Made by a program: the position numbers and the translations under genes. This document shows, piece after piece, positions 5,651 to 14,333 of a stretch of DNA of 64,000 nt. Source of the stretch: DATBAX01 sp963762965 (GTDB lineage Bacteria > Acidobacteriota > Terriglobia > Terriglobales > Acidobacteriaceae); contig CAVXME010000001.1 of assembly GCA_963762965.1 (NCBI GenBank), positions 3,286,001 through 3,350,000 on the forward strand, in the 5' to 3' direction. The number at the start of each line of letters is the position of its first letter. Position 1 is the first letter of the stretch. The notes beneath the pieces are model-generated. The model worked only from the letters and a program-made list of their open reading frames with translations, was not told where the DNA came from and did not search any database.

Positions 5651-8587
5651 ATGTCCACGGAAAACATTGTTGTTCGCGGGGCGCGGGTCCACAACCTCAA
5701 GAACATTGACTTTGAGATTCCACACAACTCGCTGACGGTAGTCACGGGTGTGTCGGGATCGGGCAAGTCTTCGCTCGCCTTCGATACCATTTATGCGGAG
5801 GGGCAGCGCCGATACGTCGAATCGCTTTCGGCCTACGCCCGCCAATTTCTGGAACGGATTGAGAAGCCTGATGTCGATTTGATTGATGGCATCGCTCCGG
5901 CAGTGGCCATCCGGCAGAAGAATACCACCCGCAACCCACGTTCTACGGTCGGGACAGCCACTGAAATTTACGACTACCTGCGATTGCTCTTCGCCCGCGT
6001 AGGCCGGACTTATTGCTTGCGCTGCGGCGAGGAAGTGAAGAAGGACACGGTCGATGAAGTTGCCGAGGCCGTGCTCGCACTGGGCGAAGGCGCGCGATTA
6101 AACGTTCTCTTCCCTTTGCAGGGTCAGAGTACTCGTCCTGCCGAGCTGGAGAAGAAGAAAGCGCGAGGCAGCAAAAAGAAATCGATCCCGGCTGCGGATC
6201 CGCAGTCTGATCTGCTCAAAGCGCGATTGCTCGATTTGCGTACCCGGGGTTTCAATCGGCTTTATCAGAATGGCCAGATTTTCGAGTTTTCCACGCCTGA
6301 GTCTTTGCTGGATGTGAACTTTTCCGAGCCGGTGTTCTTGTTGGTGGATCGCCTGGTTGTTTCCGCGGACGGACGTGCCCGCATCGTGGATGCCGTGGAG
6401 AGCAGCTATCGCGAATCCGGCGAGGTGATTTTTGAAACTGCGCCTCGCGATGGTGAACCAGCCAAGCGACTCCGCTTCTCGCAGCGATTCGAGTGCAAGC
6501 ACTGCGATCTTCGTTACGAAGAACCAGAGCCGCGGTTGTTCTCGTTCAACAACCCTTACGGAGCCTGCCCGCGATGCCAGGGATTCGGAAACACCATTGA
6601 TTTCGATCTGAATCTGGTGATTCCCGACCATTCGAAGACATTGAATGACGGCGCCATCGAGCCCTGGACAAAGCCGAAATACCGTCCGTTATTTACTGAG
6701 CTGAAGCGTTTTGCCCGCCAGGCCAAGATTCCGCTCGATGTGCCCTGGGCGGAACTCGAGCCTGGACAGCAAAGGCTGGTGATTGAAGGCGAGGGCGATT
6801 TCTCTGGGGTGCGTGGTTTCTTCAATCATCTGGAACGAAAAAAATACAAGCTGCATGTTCGAGTATTTCTAAGCCGCTATCGAGGATATTCTCTGTGCTC
6901 AGCCTGCAATGGCGAACGTTTGCGGGTGGAAGCCCGGCAGGTGCGGATCAAAGACAAGAACATCTGTGAAGTCTGCCGCATGACGGTTGAGGAAGCTCTG
7001 AAATTCTTCAGCGAGCTGCAATTGACCGAGCAGGAGGCAGGCATCGCGGAAAAGCTTTTGCAGGAAATCCAGGAGCGACTTAGGTTTCTAAACGACGTTG
7101 GACTGGAATACCTGACGTTAGATCGGCTTTCATCTACGCTCTCCGGCGGTGAAGCGCAGCGAATCCAGCTGGCGACGTCGCTGGGATCGCGGCTGGTAGG
7201 AACGTTATATGTGCTGGATGAGCCTTCGATCGGACTGCATCCTCGAGATACGCACCGGCTGATCAAGATTCTGCATGACTTGCGCGATCTGGGAAACACC
7301 ATCCTGGTGGTGGAACATGACTCCGATGTGATGGGAGCTTCCGATACGATTCTCGATCTAGGGCCGGGAGCGGGAGAAAACGGCGGAAGAGTCATTGCTG
7401 CGGGGACATACGAACAAATTCAAAAGATGCCAGGGTCTCTGACAGGGCGATACCTTTCTCACGAACTACGCATTCAGCTACCCACCGCACGTCGGAAACC
7501 GGGACCGCAGCAAATCAAGATCTCGGGCGCCCGGGCACACAATCTTAAGAACGTGGATTTCACCGTGCCGTTAGGAATGATCGTGGCGATCACCGGGGTT
7601 TCGGGATCCGGAAAATCTACTCTGCTGCATGATGTTCTGTACCAGGCGCTGGCCGCTGCCAAGAGACAGACCAACGGAATGCCTCCGCCTCCCAATTCTT
7701 CATGGACGCAATTGGAAGGTGACGAGTTCATCGATGAAGTAGTACTGGTGGATCAATCTCCGGTGGGGCGTACGCCGCGCTCCAACCCGGTGACCTACAT
7801 CAAAGCATTCGACGGAATTCGGGAACTGTTTGCTTCCCTGCCCGAAGCCCACAAGCGAGGATTCACTGCCGGACATTTCTCCTTCAACATTCCGGGAGGG
7901 CGCTGCGAAACCTGCCAGGGAGACGGCACGGTCACAGTCGAAATGCAATTTCTGGCGGATGTGGAACTGATTTGCGAAGAGTGCAAAGGCGCGCGCTACA
8001 AGCCGCAGGTGCTCGAAATTCGCTATCGCGGCAAGAATATCCATGAAGTTCTTGCCCTAACTGTGAAGGAAGCGCTGGGGTTCTTTGCCGGAGTTCCGAA
8101 GATCGTGGAGAAATTGCGAGTGCTCGAAGAAGTGGGCTTGGGGTATCTGCGCTTGGGGCAATCGGCCACGACGCTTTCAGGCGGTGAAGCGCAGCGCATG
8201 AAGCTGGCGGCTCACCTGCAACCGGCGGCGCGGGAAATCGGCAGGCCGGTGAACGGCGATACGCCCCGGCGCAAGCGGCGCATTCTGTACATCCTGGACG
8301 AACCCACGACGGGGCTTCATTTTGACGATGTCAGCAAACTACTTTCCGTGTTTCGCCGTCTAATCGATGCAGGGGGCTCGATTCTGGTGATCGAGCACAA
8401 TCTGGAAGTGATCAAGACGGCAGACTGGGTGATCGACTTGGGGCCGGAGGGCGGCCAGCGCGGCGGCCAGATTGTTGGTGCAGGAACGCCGGAAACAATC
8501 GCCAAGCTGCCGAATTCTCATACCGGAAAATTTCTAGCGCGTATCCTGAGCGGAAATGGGGCTTCGCGTTCCAATGGCCGGAAGTAG
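5651..8587 (+). CDS. uvrA: Excinuclease ABC subunit A
   Basis: Damage-recognition ATPase of nucleotide excision repair; forms a dimer that loads UvrB at lesions. At 978 residues it is slightly longer than the roughly 940-residue family norm, with a Lys-rich insert ('LEKKKARGSKKKSIPAADP') in the first half. It has two ABC modules: Walker A 'GVSGSGKSS' at 33-41 and again 'GVSGSGKST' in the C-terminal half, each with its own 'LSGGEAQR' signature and 'LDEP' Walker B. Zinc-binding Cys pairs are visible ('CKHCDLRY', 'CPRCQGFG', 'CETCQGDG', 'CEECKGAR'). I chose ATG 5651 (MSTENIVVRGARVHNLKN), where family homology begins, over an ATG at 5609. Its end overlaps the next gene by 14 nt. Confidence 0.97.
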   Translation: MSTENIVVRGARVHNLKNIDFEIPHNSLTVVTGVSGSGKSSLAFDTIYAEGQRRYVESLSAYARQFLERIEKPDVDLIDGIAPAVAIRQKNTTRNPRSTVGTATEIYDYLRLLFARVGRTYCLRCGEEVKKDTVDEVAEAVLALGEGARLNVLFPLQGQSTRPAELEKKKARGSKKKSIPAADPQSDLLKARLLDLRTRGFNRLYQNGQIFEFSTPESLLDVNFSEPVFLLVDRLVVSADGRARIVDAVESSYRESGEVIFETAPRDGEPAKRLRFSQRFECKHCDLRYEEPEPRLFSFNNPYGACPRCQGFGNTIDFDLNLVIPDHSKTLNDGAIEPWTKPKYRPLFTELKRFARQAKIPLDVPWAELEPGQQRLVIEGEGDFSGVRGFFNHLERKKYKLHVRVFLSRYRGYSLCSACNGERLRVEARQVRIKDKNICEVCRMTVEEALKFFSELQLTEQEAGIAEKLLQEIQERLRFLNDVGLEYLTLDRLSSTLSGGEAQRIQLATSLGSRLVGTLYVLDEPSIGLHPRDTHRLIKILHDLRDLGNTILVVEHDSDVMGASDTILDLGPGAGENGGRVIAAGTYEQIQKMPGSLTGRYLSHELRIQLPTARRKPGPQQIKISGARAHNLKNVDFTVPLGMIVAITGVSGSGKSTLLHDVLYQALAAAKRQTNGMPPPPNSSWTQLEGDEFIDEVVLVDQSPVGRTPRSNPVTYIKAFDGIRELFASLPEAHKRGFTAGHFSFNIPGGRCETCQGDGTVTVEMQFLADVELICEECKGARYKPQVLEIRYRGKNIHEVLALTVKEALGFFAGVPKIVEKLRVLEEVGLGYLRLGQSATTLSGGEAQRMKLAAHLQPAAREIGRPVNGDTPRRKRRILYILDEPTTGLHFDDVSKLLSVFRRLIDAGGSILVIEHNLEVIKTADWVIDLGPEGGQRGGQIVGAGTPETIAKLPNSHTGKFLARILSGNGASRSNGRK

Positions 8588-9923
8588 AAAAACGCAAGCG
8601 ACCCAACGGGCTGCCCTTTTTGCCCCGCTCGTGGTCATAGCTTTGTGTGCCGCACTTTTTGGCGTGTCCCAGGCCCAGAACAGCGGCAAGACGATTCGGC
8701 ATCATAAAGTGGCTGAACAAGATCCGAATTTTCCTCCGGAGCTGGCCCATGCCGAGGCGTCCATCGAAGCAAAAGATTATGCGACTGCCGAGCCGCTGTT
8801 GCAAACCGTGGTAACGGCAAACCCCAATAATTATCAAGCCTGGTTCGATCTCGGATTTGTTTACCATGCGCTGGAAAAGCCTGACGAATCCATTGCCGCG
8901 TATCGCAAGTCCGTGACCGGGAAGCCTGAGGTTTTTGAATCGAACCTGAATCTTGGCCTATCTCTAGCTGCTGCGCATCAGCCCGACGCGGAGGTCTATC
9001 TCCGGGCTGCGACCAAATTGAAGCCGACCTCTCATGTGGACGAGGGCAAGGCTCGGGCCTGGCTGTCGCTTGCACACGTGCTGGAGGCCAGCAAGCCGGA
9101 AGAAGCGGTCGAGGCCTATCATCAGGCGGCGCTGCTGCAGCCCAAGGACATCGAGCCTCATCTCTCGGCTGGGCCTTTGCTGGAAAAGCAGAATCGCTTC
9201 GCCGATGCGGAACAGGAATACAAACAGGCGCTGGCACTTGATCCAAAATCGAGCGACGCTCTCACTGGGCTGGTCAATCTCTACATGCGCGGGCAGCGTT
9301 TTGCCGAAGCCGAAGATCTTTTGCGCAAACTGCTGGTGCTGCATCCGAATGATGCTTCCGCGCATATGCAGCTGGGCCGGATGCTGGCTGTCGCGGGCAA
9401 GAATGATGACGCCATCGCCGAATTGCAAGCAGGGTTAAAACTGGCTCCGGGCGATAGCGGCTTGCAAGGAGACCTGGCGGATCTTTATGCCAAGGCCGGG
9501 AAATATGATCAGGCGCAGGCCATGTATCAGTCTTTATTATCGGTAAATCCGAATGACGCTGATCTCCATGAAGGCCTGGGCAAGTCATATTTGCAGCAGC
9601 GCAAATTCCCCGAAGCCGAAAAAGAATTCCTGGCAGCGGTGAAACTGAAGCCGGATTTTGGTGCAGCTTATGGCGATCTGGCCGTGGCGGCGGAAGAAAA
9701 CAAGGAATATGAACTTGCGATCCGGGCCGCCGATGCCCGGGCAAAGTTCCTGCCGGAAATCCCAATGAGCTATTTCCTGCGGGCCAGCGCCTATGACCAC
9801 TTACGGGATTACAAAGACGCGGCGACGAATTATCATCGTTTTCTAGAGGTCGCGAACGGAAAGTATCCCGATCAGGAGTGGCAGGCCCGGCATCGGTTGG
9901 TCGCGATCGAACCCAAGAAGTGA
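8574..9923 (+). CDS. Secreted tetratricopeptide-repeat protein
   Basis: A 449-residue protein with an N-terminal signal or anchor (about residues 10-34, 'ALFAPLVVIALCAALFG') and then TPR units filling the rest. Eight to ten 34-residue units can be followed by their W/L-G-Y-A-P pattern, for example 'AWFDLGFVYHALEKPDESI' and 'ADLYAKAGKYDQAQAMYQ'. TPR stacks are protein-interaction scaffolds; the partner is not evident. The start overlaps the uvrA end; ATG 8556 is an alternative that adds six residues. It begins a same-strand run with the next three genes, suggesting a joint envelope role unrelated to uvrA. Confidence 0.85.
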   Translation: MAGSRKTQATQRAALFAPLVVIALCAALFGVSQAQNSGKTIRHHKVAEQDPNFPPELAHAEASIEAKDYATAEPLLQTVVTANPNNYQAWFDLGFVYHALEKPDESIAAYRKSVTGKPEVFESNLNLGLSLAAAHQPDAEVYLRAATKLKPTSHVDEGKARAWLSLAHVLEASKPEEAVEAYHQAALLQPKDIEPHLSAGPLLEKQNRFADAEQEYKQALALDPKSSDALTGLVNLYMRGQRFAEAEDLLRKLLVLHPNDASAHMQLGRMLAVAGKNDDAIAELQAGLKLAPGDSGLQGDLADLYAKAGKYDQAQAMYQSLLSVNPNDADLHEGLGKSYLQQRKFPEAEKEFLAAVKLKPDFGAAYGDLAVAAEENKEYELAIRAADARAKFLPEIPMSYFLRASAYDHLRDYKDAATNYHRFLEVANGKYPDQEWQARHRLVAIEPKK

Positions 9924-9957
9924 AGTACAGAAGTGAAGCTAGAAGAAGTGAAATGTC

Positions 9958-10398
9958 ATGCGCTCAAGAGTATTCATTCTTAGCCTGCTCCTGGTTGCGT
10001 CCGCTGGATGGTGCGCCGAGAAAGATCCGGTGCTCCAGCAGTTGTTGACGCGGGCCGCGGCCGCGCGCATCGAGGATCAACCAGCTCTATATACCGAAGC
10101 GGCCCAGCGTGAGCTCCGGTCGGCTGACCAGTTCTATACCTCCGGCAACGTGGATGATGCGCGCGAGGCGGTGAAAGATTTGCTGACCTATTCGGACAAG
10201 GCCCACGATGCTTCCACGAAGTCGGGGAAGAAACTGAAGGACACGGAGATTGCCATGCGCAAGATGGCGGAGAAGCTGCGTGATATAAAACGCGCCGTCG
10301 CCTTTGACGAGCAGGGTCCACTGCAAGCGGCTGCCGATCATCTGGAAAGTTTGCGCACTGACCTGTTGTCGCACATGTTTGGCAAAGGCAAGAAATGA
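9958..10398 (+). CDS. Secreted helical hypothetical protein
   Basis: A 146-residue protein with a clear signal peptide (MRSRVFILSLLLVASAGWCAE, cleavage near residue 20) and an almost wholly helical, charged mature part ('KKLKDTEIAMRKMAEKLRDI'). A Cys at the signal end (GWCAE) does not fit a lipobox well, so it is more likely periplasmic than a lipoprotein. No catalytic motif is seen. It starts 34 nt after the TPR gene, and its stop overlaps the next start as ATGA, so it is probably translationally coupled to a second protein of the same size class and style. Confidence 0.7.
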   Translation: MRSRVFILSLLLVASAGWCAEKDPVLQQLLTRAAAARIEDQPALYTEAAQRELRSADQFYTSGNVDDAREAVKDLLTYSDKAHDASTKSGKKLKDTEIAMRKMAEKLRDIKRAVAFDEQGPLQAAADHLESLRTDLLSHMFGKGKK

Positions 10399-10952
10399 GG
10401 AGCTCTCCCGTCAAGGTCGCCTGCCTTGGATTAGCTTTGCTCTTGTGCTCTTCGTTATGGGCCGATCGCCGGCGCGATCCGCTGAATCAGCTGGAGGTTG
10501 ACCAGCTCCGGGACACGGCACAGGAGCCGGATCTGCGCCTCAGGCTTTATATCAAGTTTGCTCGCACTCGTCTGGATGCGATTGCGCAGGCCCGATCCGA
10601 TCCCAAGGTGACCGATCGCGGGCAGCAGACGCACGACCACTTGCAGGATTTCCTGGATGTCTATGATGAACTCAACGACAACGTCGACACTTATGCAGAC
10701 CGGAAGTCCGATTTACGGGAAGCCTTAAAAGAGGTGATTGACGCGGACACGGAATTCCAGGCGAAGCTGCGGGCTTTGAAAGATTCGGCCAACGCCGTTC
10801 CCGCCGAAACCAAAAAATACGATTTCCTGCTGAATAGCGCGCTTGATACCGTGGATTCCAGCGCGCAGGACCATCGCCAGTTGCTGGCCGAGCAGGAAGA
10901 AGCCGCCAAACATAAGAAGCCGGCCAAAGCCGCTCCAGCGGAGGAGCGTTGA
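10395..10952 (+). CDS. Secreted helical hypothetical protein, partner of the preceding gene
   Basis: A 185-residue protein. Residues 1-23 (MRSSPVKVACLGLALLLCSS and on) are a signal peptide; the mature part is helical and strongly charged, ending in a Lys/Ala/Pro tail ('AAKHKKPAKAAPAEER'). It overlaps the preceding gene by 4 nt and the following SprT-like gene by 4 nt. Both secreted proteins have the same architecture (signal, four or five helices, basic or low-complexity tail), and their conserved order with a TPR protein suggests a periplasmic assembly. That is an inference; no family was recognised. Confidence 0.7.
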   Translation: MRSSPVKVACLGLALLLCSSLWADRRRDPLNQLEVDQLRDTAQEPDLRLRLYIKFARTRLDAIAQARSDPKVTDRGQQTHDHLQDFLDVYDELNDNVDTYADRKSDLREALKEVIDADTEFQAKLRALKDSANAVPAETKKYDFLLNSALDTVDSSAQDHRQLLAEQEEAAKHKKPAKAAPAEER

Positions 10953-11668
10953 ACAGCTTCGTTCTCCCTGCCAACTCCGCCGCAAGTCACGAACTGATCG
11001 AAATCTTTCAGGCGGCACATCGCGAGCTGCGTCCGGATGCGCTCATGCCAGGGTTGTCGGTCCGATTCTTTGCTTACGCCAATATCAACAATACGATTCG
11101 CCTACGGCAGGGGAAGCTTTTTGTCCGGCTCTCGGATTTGTTGGAAGGCGCTCCCGAACCGGTGCTGCGGGCCATCGCCCACATTTTGTTGGCCAAGATG
11201 TACCGCAGACCCATTGACCCGGGACACACCACGCGCTACCGCCGCTATGTTTCCAGCCATGACCTTAGAAAGAAGGCGCATCTGGCAAGGCAAACCCGTG
11301 GGCGGAAACGGATCGTTTCCGCACAGGGCCATGCTTACAATCTGGAAGCGATCTTCGACGACTTGAATGCACGATTTTTTCACGGTTTGCTGGCTCGTCC
11401 GCTCATGACCTGGAGCCGCGACCGGGCCCGCAATAGGCTCGGGCATTATGATCCCGCCCACAATGCCATCGTGGTCAGCCGCATCTTCGACGATCCCCGA
11501 GTTCCCGGCTACGCTGTGGAGTACATCGTTTACCACGAAATGCTGCACCTCAGGCATCCCGTCAAGTTGCGCGGGAGCCGGCGGTGTGTGCATCCGGTGG
11601 AGTTTCAGGCAGATGAAAAACTGTTCCCTGATTTGCAGAAAGCTCAACAGTTTTTGAAGCGCCTGTAA
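10949..11668 (+). CDS. SprT-like zinc metalloprotein
   Basis: A 239-residue putative zinc metallopeptidase. The zinc motif HExxH is 'HEMLH' at 196-200 inside 'VEYIVYHEMLHLRHP'. A third His, H216 in 'RRCVHPVEF', fits the SprT/WLM layout of HExxH plus a downstream His. An N-terminal domain of about 110 residues precedes it. SprT relatives include proteases acting on DNA-protein crosslinks, but bacterial members are mostly uncharacterised. The start is TTG at 10949, overlapping the previous stop, with GGAGG at 10941-10945 in front. It has no signal peptide, unlike the three genes before it. Confidence 0.75.
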   Translation: MNSFVLPANSAASHELIEIFQAAHRELRPDALMPGLSVRFFAYANINNTIRLRQGKLFVRLSDLLEGAPEPVLRAIAHILLAKMYRRPIDPGHTTRYRRYVSSHDLRKKAHLARQTRGRKRIVSAQGHAYNLEAIFDDLNARFFHGLLARPLMTWSRDRARNRLGHYDPAHNAIVVSRIFDDPRVPGYAVEYIVYHEMLHLRHPVKLRGSRRCVHPVEFQADEKLFPDLQKAQQFLKRL

Positions 11669-11737
11669 ATGAAAATCCTGTGAGGGTGGATTCCATGCAA
11701 TTCAAAGCCAAAGCACTGCCATTGGGCCCTCTGCGCG

Positions 11738-11792
11738 TTGACGCCGTTCCAGCGGGAGACTATCCTAGTAATTGAAATTGAAATTCATTTTC
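11738..11792 (+). promoter_or_regulatory. Promoter with a Fur-like box for the iron-uptake operon
   Basis: A -35 TTGACG (11738-11743), a 17-nt spacer and a -10 TATCCT (11761-11766) predict transcription start near 11773. Directly at that point lies GAAATTGAAATTCATTTTC (11774-11792), which matches the classical 19-bp Fur consensus at 14 positions and keeps its 9-1-9 inverted symmetry. A repressor bound there would block initiation. A DtxR/MntR-type factor is an alternative binder, since such a domain is encoded in the operon. The ribosome binding site AGGAGC follows at 11801. Confidence 0.75.
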
Positions 11793-11816
11793 AAAATGGC
11801 AGGAGCCCCTTTTTAG

Positions 11817-13064
11817 ATGTTGCAGGCCTTTATTGTTACCCTCCGCGAAGGCGTGGAAGCCGCCCTGATTGTTGGAATCACGCTGGCCTATCTGACCAAA
11901 ATCGGCCGGCCAGATCTGCGCAAAACGGTTTATGCAGCCCTGGTTTCGGCGTTTTTGGGAAGCATTGGCGTCGCCATAATTCTCTCTCGCACCCACTGGA
12001 ACGAGGATGTCTTCGAAGGCTGGATCATGCTGGCCGCGGCCTTTTTTGTCATCAGCATGATTATTTTCATGATGAGGACGGGCCGCAAGCTCAAAGGTCA
12101 GATTGAAGGCAAACTAGGAACCCTGGCGGGCCAAGGTTCGTCGGTGGGAGTGTTTCTTTTTGTATTCTTGATGGTGCTGCGTGAAGGCGCCGAGACGGTG
12201 CTGATCCTTTCGGCAGTGTCCTTGAATTCCAGCGAACTGCTCAGCTTCATTGGCACGGTATCAGGCGTGATCGTGGCTGTGCTGTTTGGCGTGATGTTCG
12301 TCAAGGGCAGCGTGCGGATCAACCTGCAAAAGTTCTTCCGCGTGACCACCGGAATTTTATTCTTTGTGGCGGCCCAGCTTTTGGTTTCGGGACTTCATGA
12401 GCTTTCGGAGAGTGGCGTGCTTTGGTCTTCCAAGCGGGAAATGGCGATCATCGGGCCGATTGTCCGCAACGATTTGTTTTTCTTCATAACCATTCTGGCG
12501 CTGGCTGCGTTGATGGTGCTGTTGGAAGTCAAGCGGCGGGAGCCCACTTCCCTGCCCGAATCTCCGGCGGCGCGACGCAAAGTCTTGTGGAGTGCACGGC
12601 GCGAACGCTGGTGGATGGCGTCGGTTTACGTCAGCTCGTTTGTTTTTATTTTCCTGGTCACTGCTGAATTCGTTTACACCAAGAGCGTAAGTGCCTTGTC
12701 GCCCGCGACCGAAGTCACATTCCAGAATGGCCAGGTCAGTATTCCCCTCACCCAGGTTTCCGATGGCGATCTGCATCGCTTTGCAGCCAACGAAAATGGC
12801 ACCACCGTGCGTTTCTGGCTCTACCAGAAGCCTGACGGAACGGTTGCCACGGTGTTCGATGCCTGCGAAATCTGCGGCGGCGTTGGTTTCTACAAGGGCA
12901 CGAACGGCGTGGTTTGCAAGAATTGCGCATCTCCGATTAATGCCCAATCCATAGGCACGAAGGGCGGTTGCAATCCGGTGCCGCTCAACGCGGAAATCGT
13001 CTCCAATGAGGTCATCATCAAGGAGGCGGACGTCGCGGCCGGAGCGCGCATGTTCCAGCAATAA
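11817..13064 (+). CDS. FTR1-family iron permease fused to a DUF2318 domain
   Basis: A 415-residue inner-membrane protein for iron import. Residues 1-240 are the FTR1 part with about seven helices and both iron-binding motifs, 'REGVE' (10-14) and 'REGAE' (122-126). After another membrane helix (about 268-286) comes a periplasmic DUF2318-type domain with C350/C353, C367/C370 and C385 ('CEICGGVGFY', 'CKNCASPIN'), a pattern suited to binding metal or haem. In Campylobacter these are separate genes (ftr1 and the cj1660-type gene) next to P19 and an ABC-type pair; here they are one chain. It starts the operon with two permeases and an ATPase. No P19 gene is present. The fusion is read directly; iron as substrate rests on family knowledge and the Fur-like box. 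Confidence 0.9.
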   Translation: MLQAFIVTLREGVEAALIVGITLAYLTKIGRPDLRKTVYAALVSAFLGSIGVAIILSRTHWNEDVFEGWIMLAAAFFVISMIIFMMRTGRKLKGQIEGKLGTLAGQGSSVGVFLFVFLMVLREGAETVLILSAVSLNSSELLSFIGTVSGVIVAVLFGVMFVKGSVRINLQKFFRVTTGILFFVAAQLLVSGLHELSESGVLWSSKREMAIIGPIVRNDLFFFITILALAALMVLLEVKRREPTSLPESPAARRKVLWSARRERWWMASVYVSSFVFIFLVTAEFVYTKSVSALSPATEVTFQNGQVSIPLTQVSDGDLHRFAANENGTTVRFWLYQKPDGTVATVFDACEICGGVGFYKGTNGVVCKNCASPINAQSIGTKGGCNPVPLNAEIVSNEVIIKEADVAAGARMFQQ

Positions 13065-13067
13065 TTC

Positions 13068-14333
13068 ATGTTTGTTCGCCTGGTTTACGAATCCTTCCGG
13101 CGGCAAAAACAGCGCAAGCTCCTGGCTGGGGTGGCGATTGCTCTGGGCGCGGGCGTGGCCACGGCGATGATTGGGGTAGCCACCGACGTCGGTGACAAGA
13201 TTAGCCTTGAGCTGCGCCGGAACCACGCGAATATCGTGGTCACTCCCCAGGAAGACACGCTGGATTTGGAAATCGGCGGCGTGGACCTCAAACCTCCTTC
13301 CGATGGGGCTTTTCTAAATGAAGCGGATTTGCCCAAAATCAAGAGTATGTTCTGGCGGAATGCTGTCCTCGGCTTCGCGCCCCAGTTACCCGTCAAAGTG
13401 AAGCTGGGCGGCGCGAGTGATTCGCAAGAAGTGACTCTGCTCGGCACTTACTTTTCAAAACCATACAGTTACGGCAAAGACAATTTTGTCACGGGCGTAC
13501 GCACCACAAACGGCTCGTGGCGAGTCGCCGGTGACTGGCCCGCGGATGATTCGCAAAATGTCTTGCTGGGCGAACGGCTCGCGGCGAAAACCGGCAAGAA
13601 ACCAGGAGATACCGTCATAATTGCCGGACAGCCGCATCTTGTTTCGGGCATCCTTTCGACAGGCAGCGCCGAGGATGATCAGATCGTGGCTCCGATCGCG
13701 ATGGCGCAGCAGATTCTCGGCAAGCCTGGAGCGGTGCGCCGCGTCTACGTCAGCGCGCTGACCAAGCCAGAAGACGCCTTCGCGCGCCGCGATCCCAAGA
13801 CTCTTTCGGGAGCGATGTACGACCGCTGGTATTGTTCGCCCTACGCGCAATCGATCGCCTATCAATTGCAGGAAGTGATTCCCTTCTCGCACGCGGAGCA
13901 AATCCGCCAAGTGGAGCAGACCGAGGGCGCGGTGCTTTCGCGCATCAAGGGACTGATGCTGTTGATTACTCTGGCCGCGCTGTTCGCATCCGCCCTGGCG
14001 GTTTCGGCAGCCATGGCCACCGCGATCTTCGAGCGGCGGCATGAAGTCGGCCTGATGAAGGCCCTGGGCGCGGGCAAAGCCGCTGTCGCCGTAATTTTCT
14101 TTGCGGAAGCTGCGCTGCTGGCCGTGATCGGCGGCATGGTGGGTTTCGCAGGAGGTTCCTGGTTGGCGCACCAGATTGGGCTTTCGATCTTTGATTCTCA
14201 GATTACGATTCAACCTGTGCTGCTTCCGTTGATTCTGGCGATTGCGATCTTGGTGACTTTCGCCGGCAGCGCGGTAGCCATCCGGCGTGCGGTGATGTTC
14301 GATCCTGTTTATGCGCTGCGGGGGCAGGCATGA
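13068..14333 (+). CDS. ABC transporter permease, FtsX/MacB type (first of two)
   Basis: A 421-residue membrane protein: N-terminal helix (about 18-38), a large periplasmic domain (about 40-285), then three C-terminal helices, the FtsX/MacB topology. The motif 'FERRHEVGLMKALGAGKAAV' before the last helices is the usual contact site for the ATPase. It begins 3 nt after the FTR1 gene and overlaps the second permease by 4 nt. Relatives beside FTR1 and DUF2318 genes (Campylobacter cj1661/cj1662) are thought to help iron acquisition, perhaps by mechanical coupling rather than classical import. The role in iron uptake is from context. Confidence 0.88.
   Translation: MFVRLVYESFRRQKQRKLLAGVAIALGAGVATAMIGVATDVGDKISLELRRNHANIVVTPQEDTLDLEIGGVDLKPPSDGAFLNEADLPKIKSMFWRNAVLGFAPQLPVKVKLGGASDSQEVTLLGTYFSKPYSYGKDNFVTGVRTTNGSWRVAGDWPADDSQNVLLGERLAAKTGKKPGDTVIIAGQPHLVSGILSTGSAEDDQIVAPIAMAQQILGKPGAVRRVYVSALTKPEDAFARRDPKTLSGAMYDRWYCSPYAQSIAYQLQEVIPFSHAEQIRQVEQTEGAVLSRIKGLMLLITLAALFASALAVSAAMATAIFERRHEVGLMKALGAGKAAVAVIFFAEAALLAVIGGMVGFAGGSWLAHQIGLSIFDSQITIQPVLLPLILAIAILVTFAGSAVAIRRAVMFDPVYALRGQA

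Noticed and set aside
11695..11775. 26-codon open frame with a G-rich site before it
   Set aside because: It overlaps the -35, -10 and predicted start of the iron operon promoter and resembles no protein.
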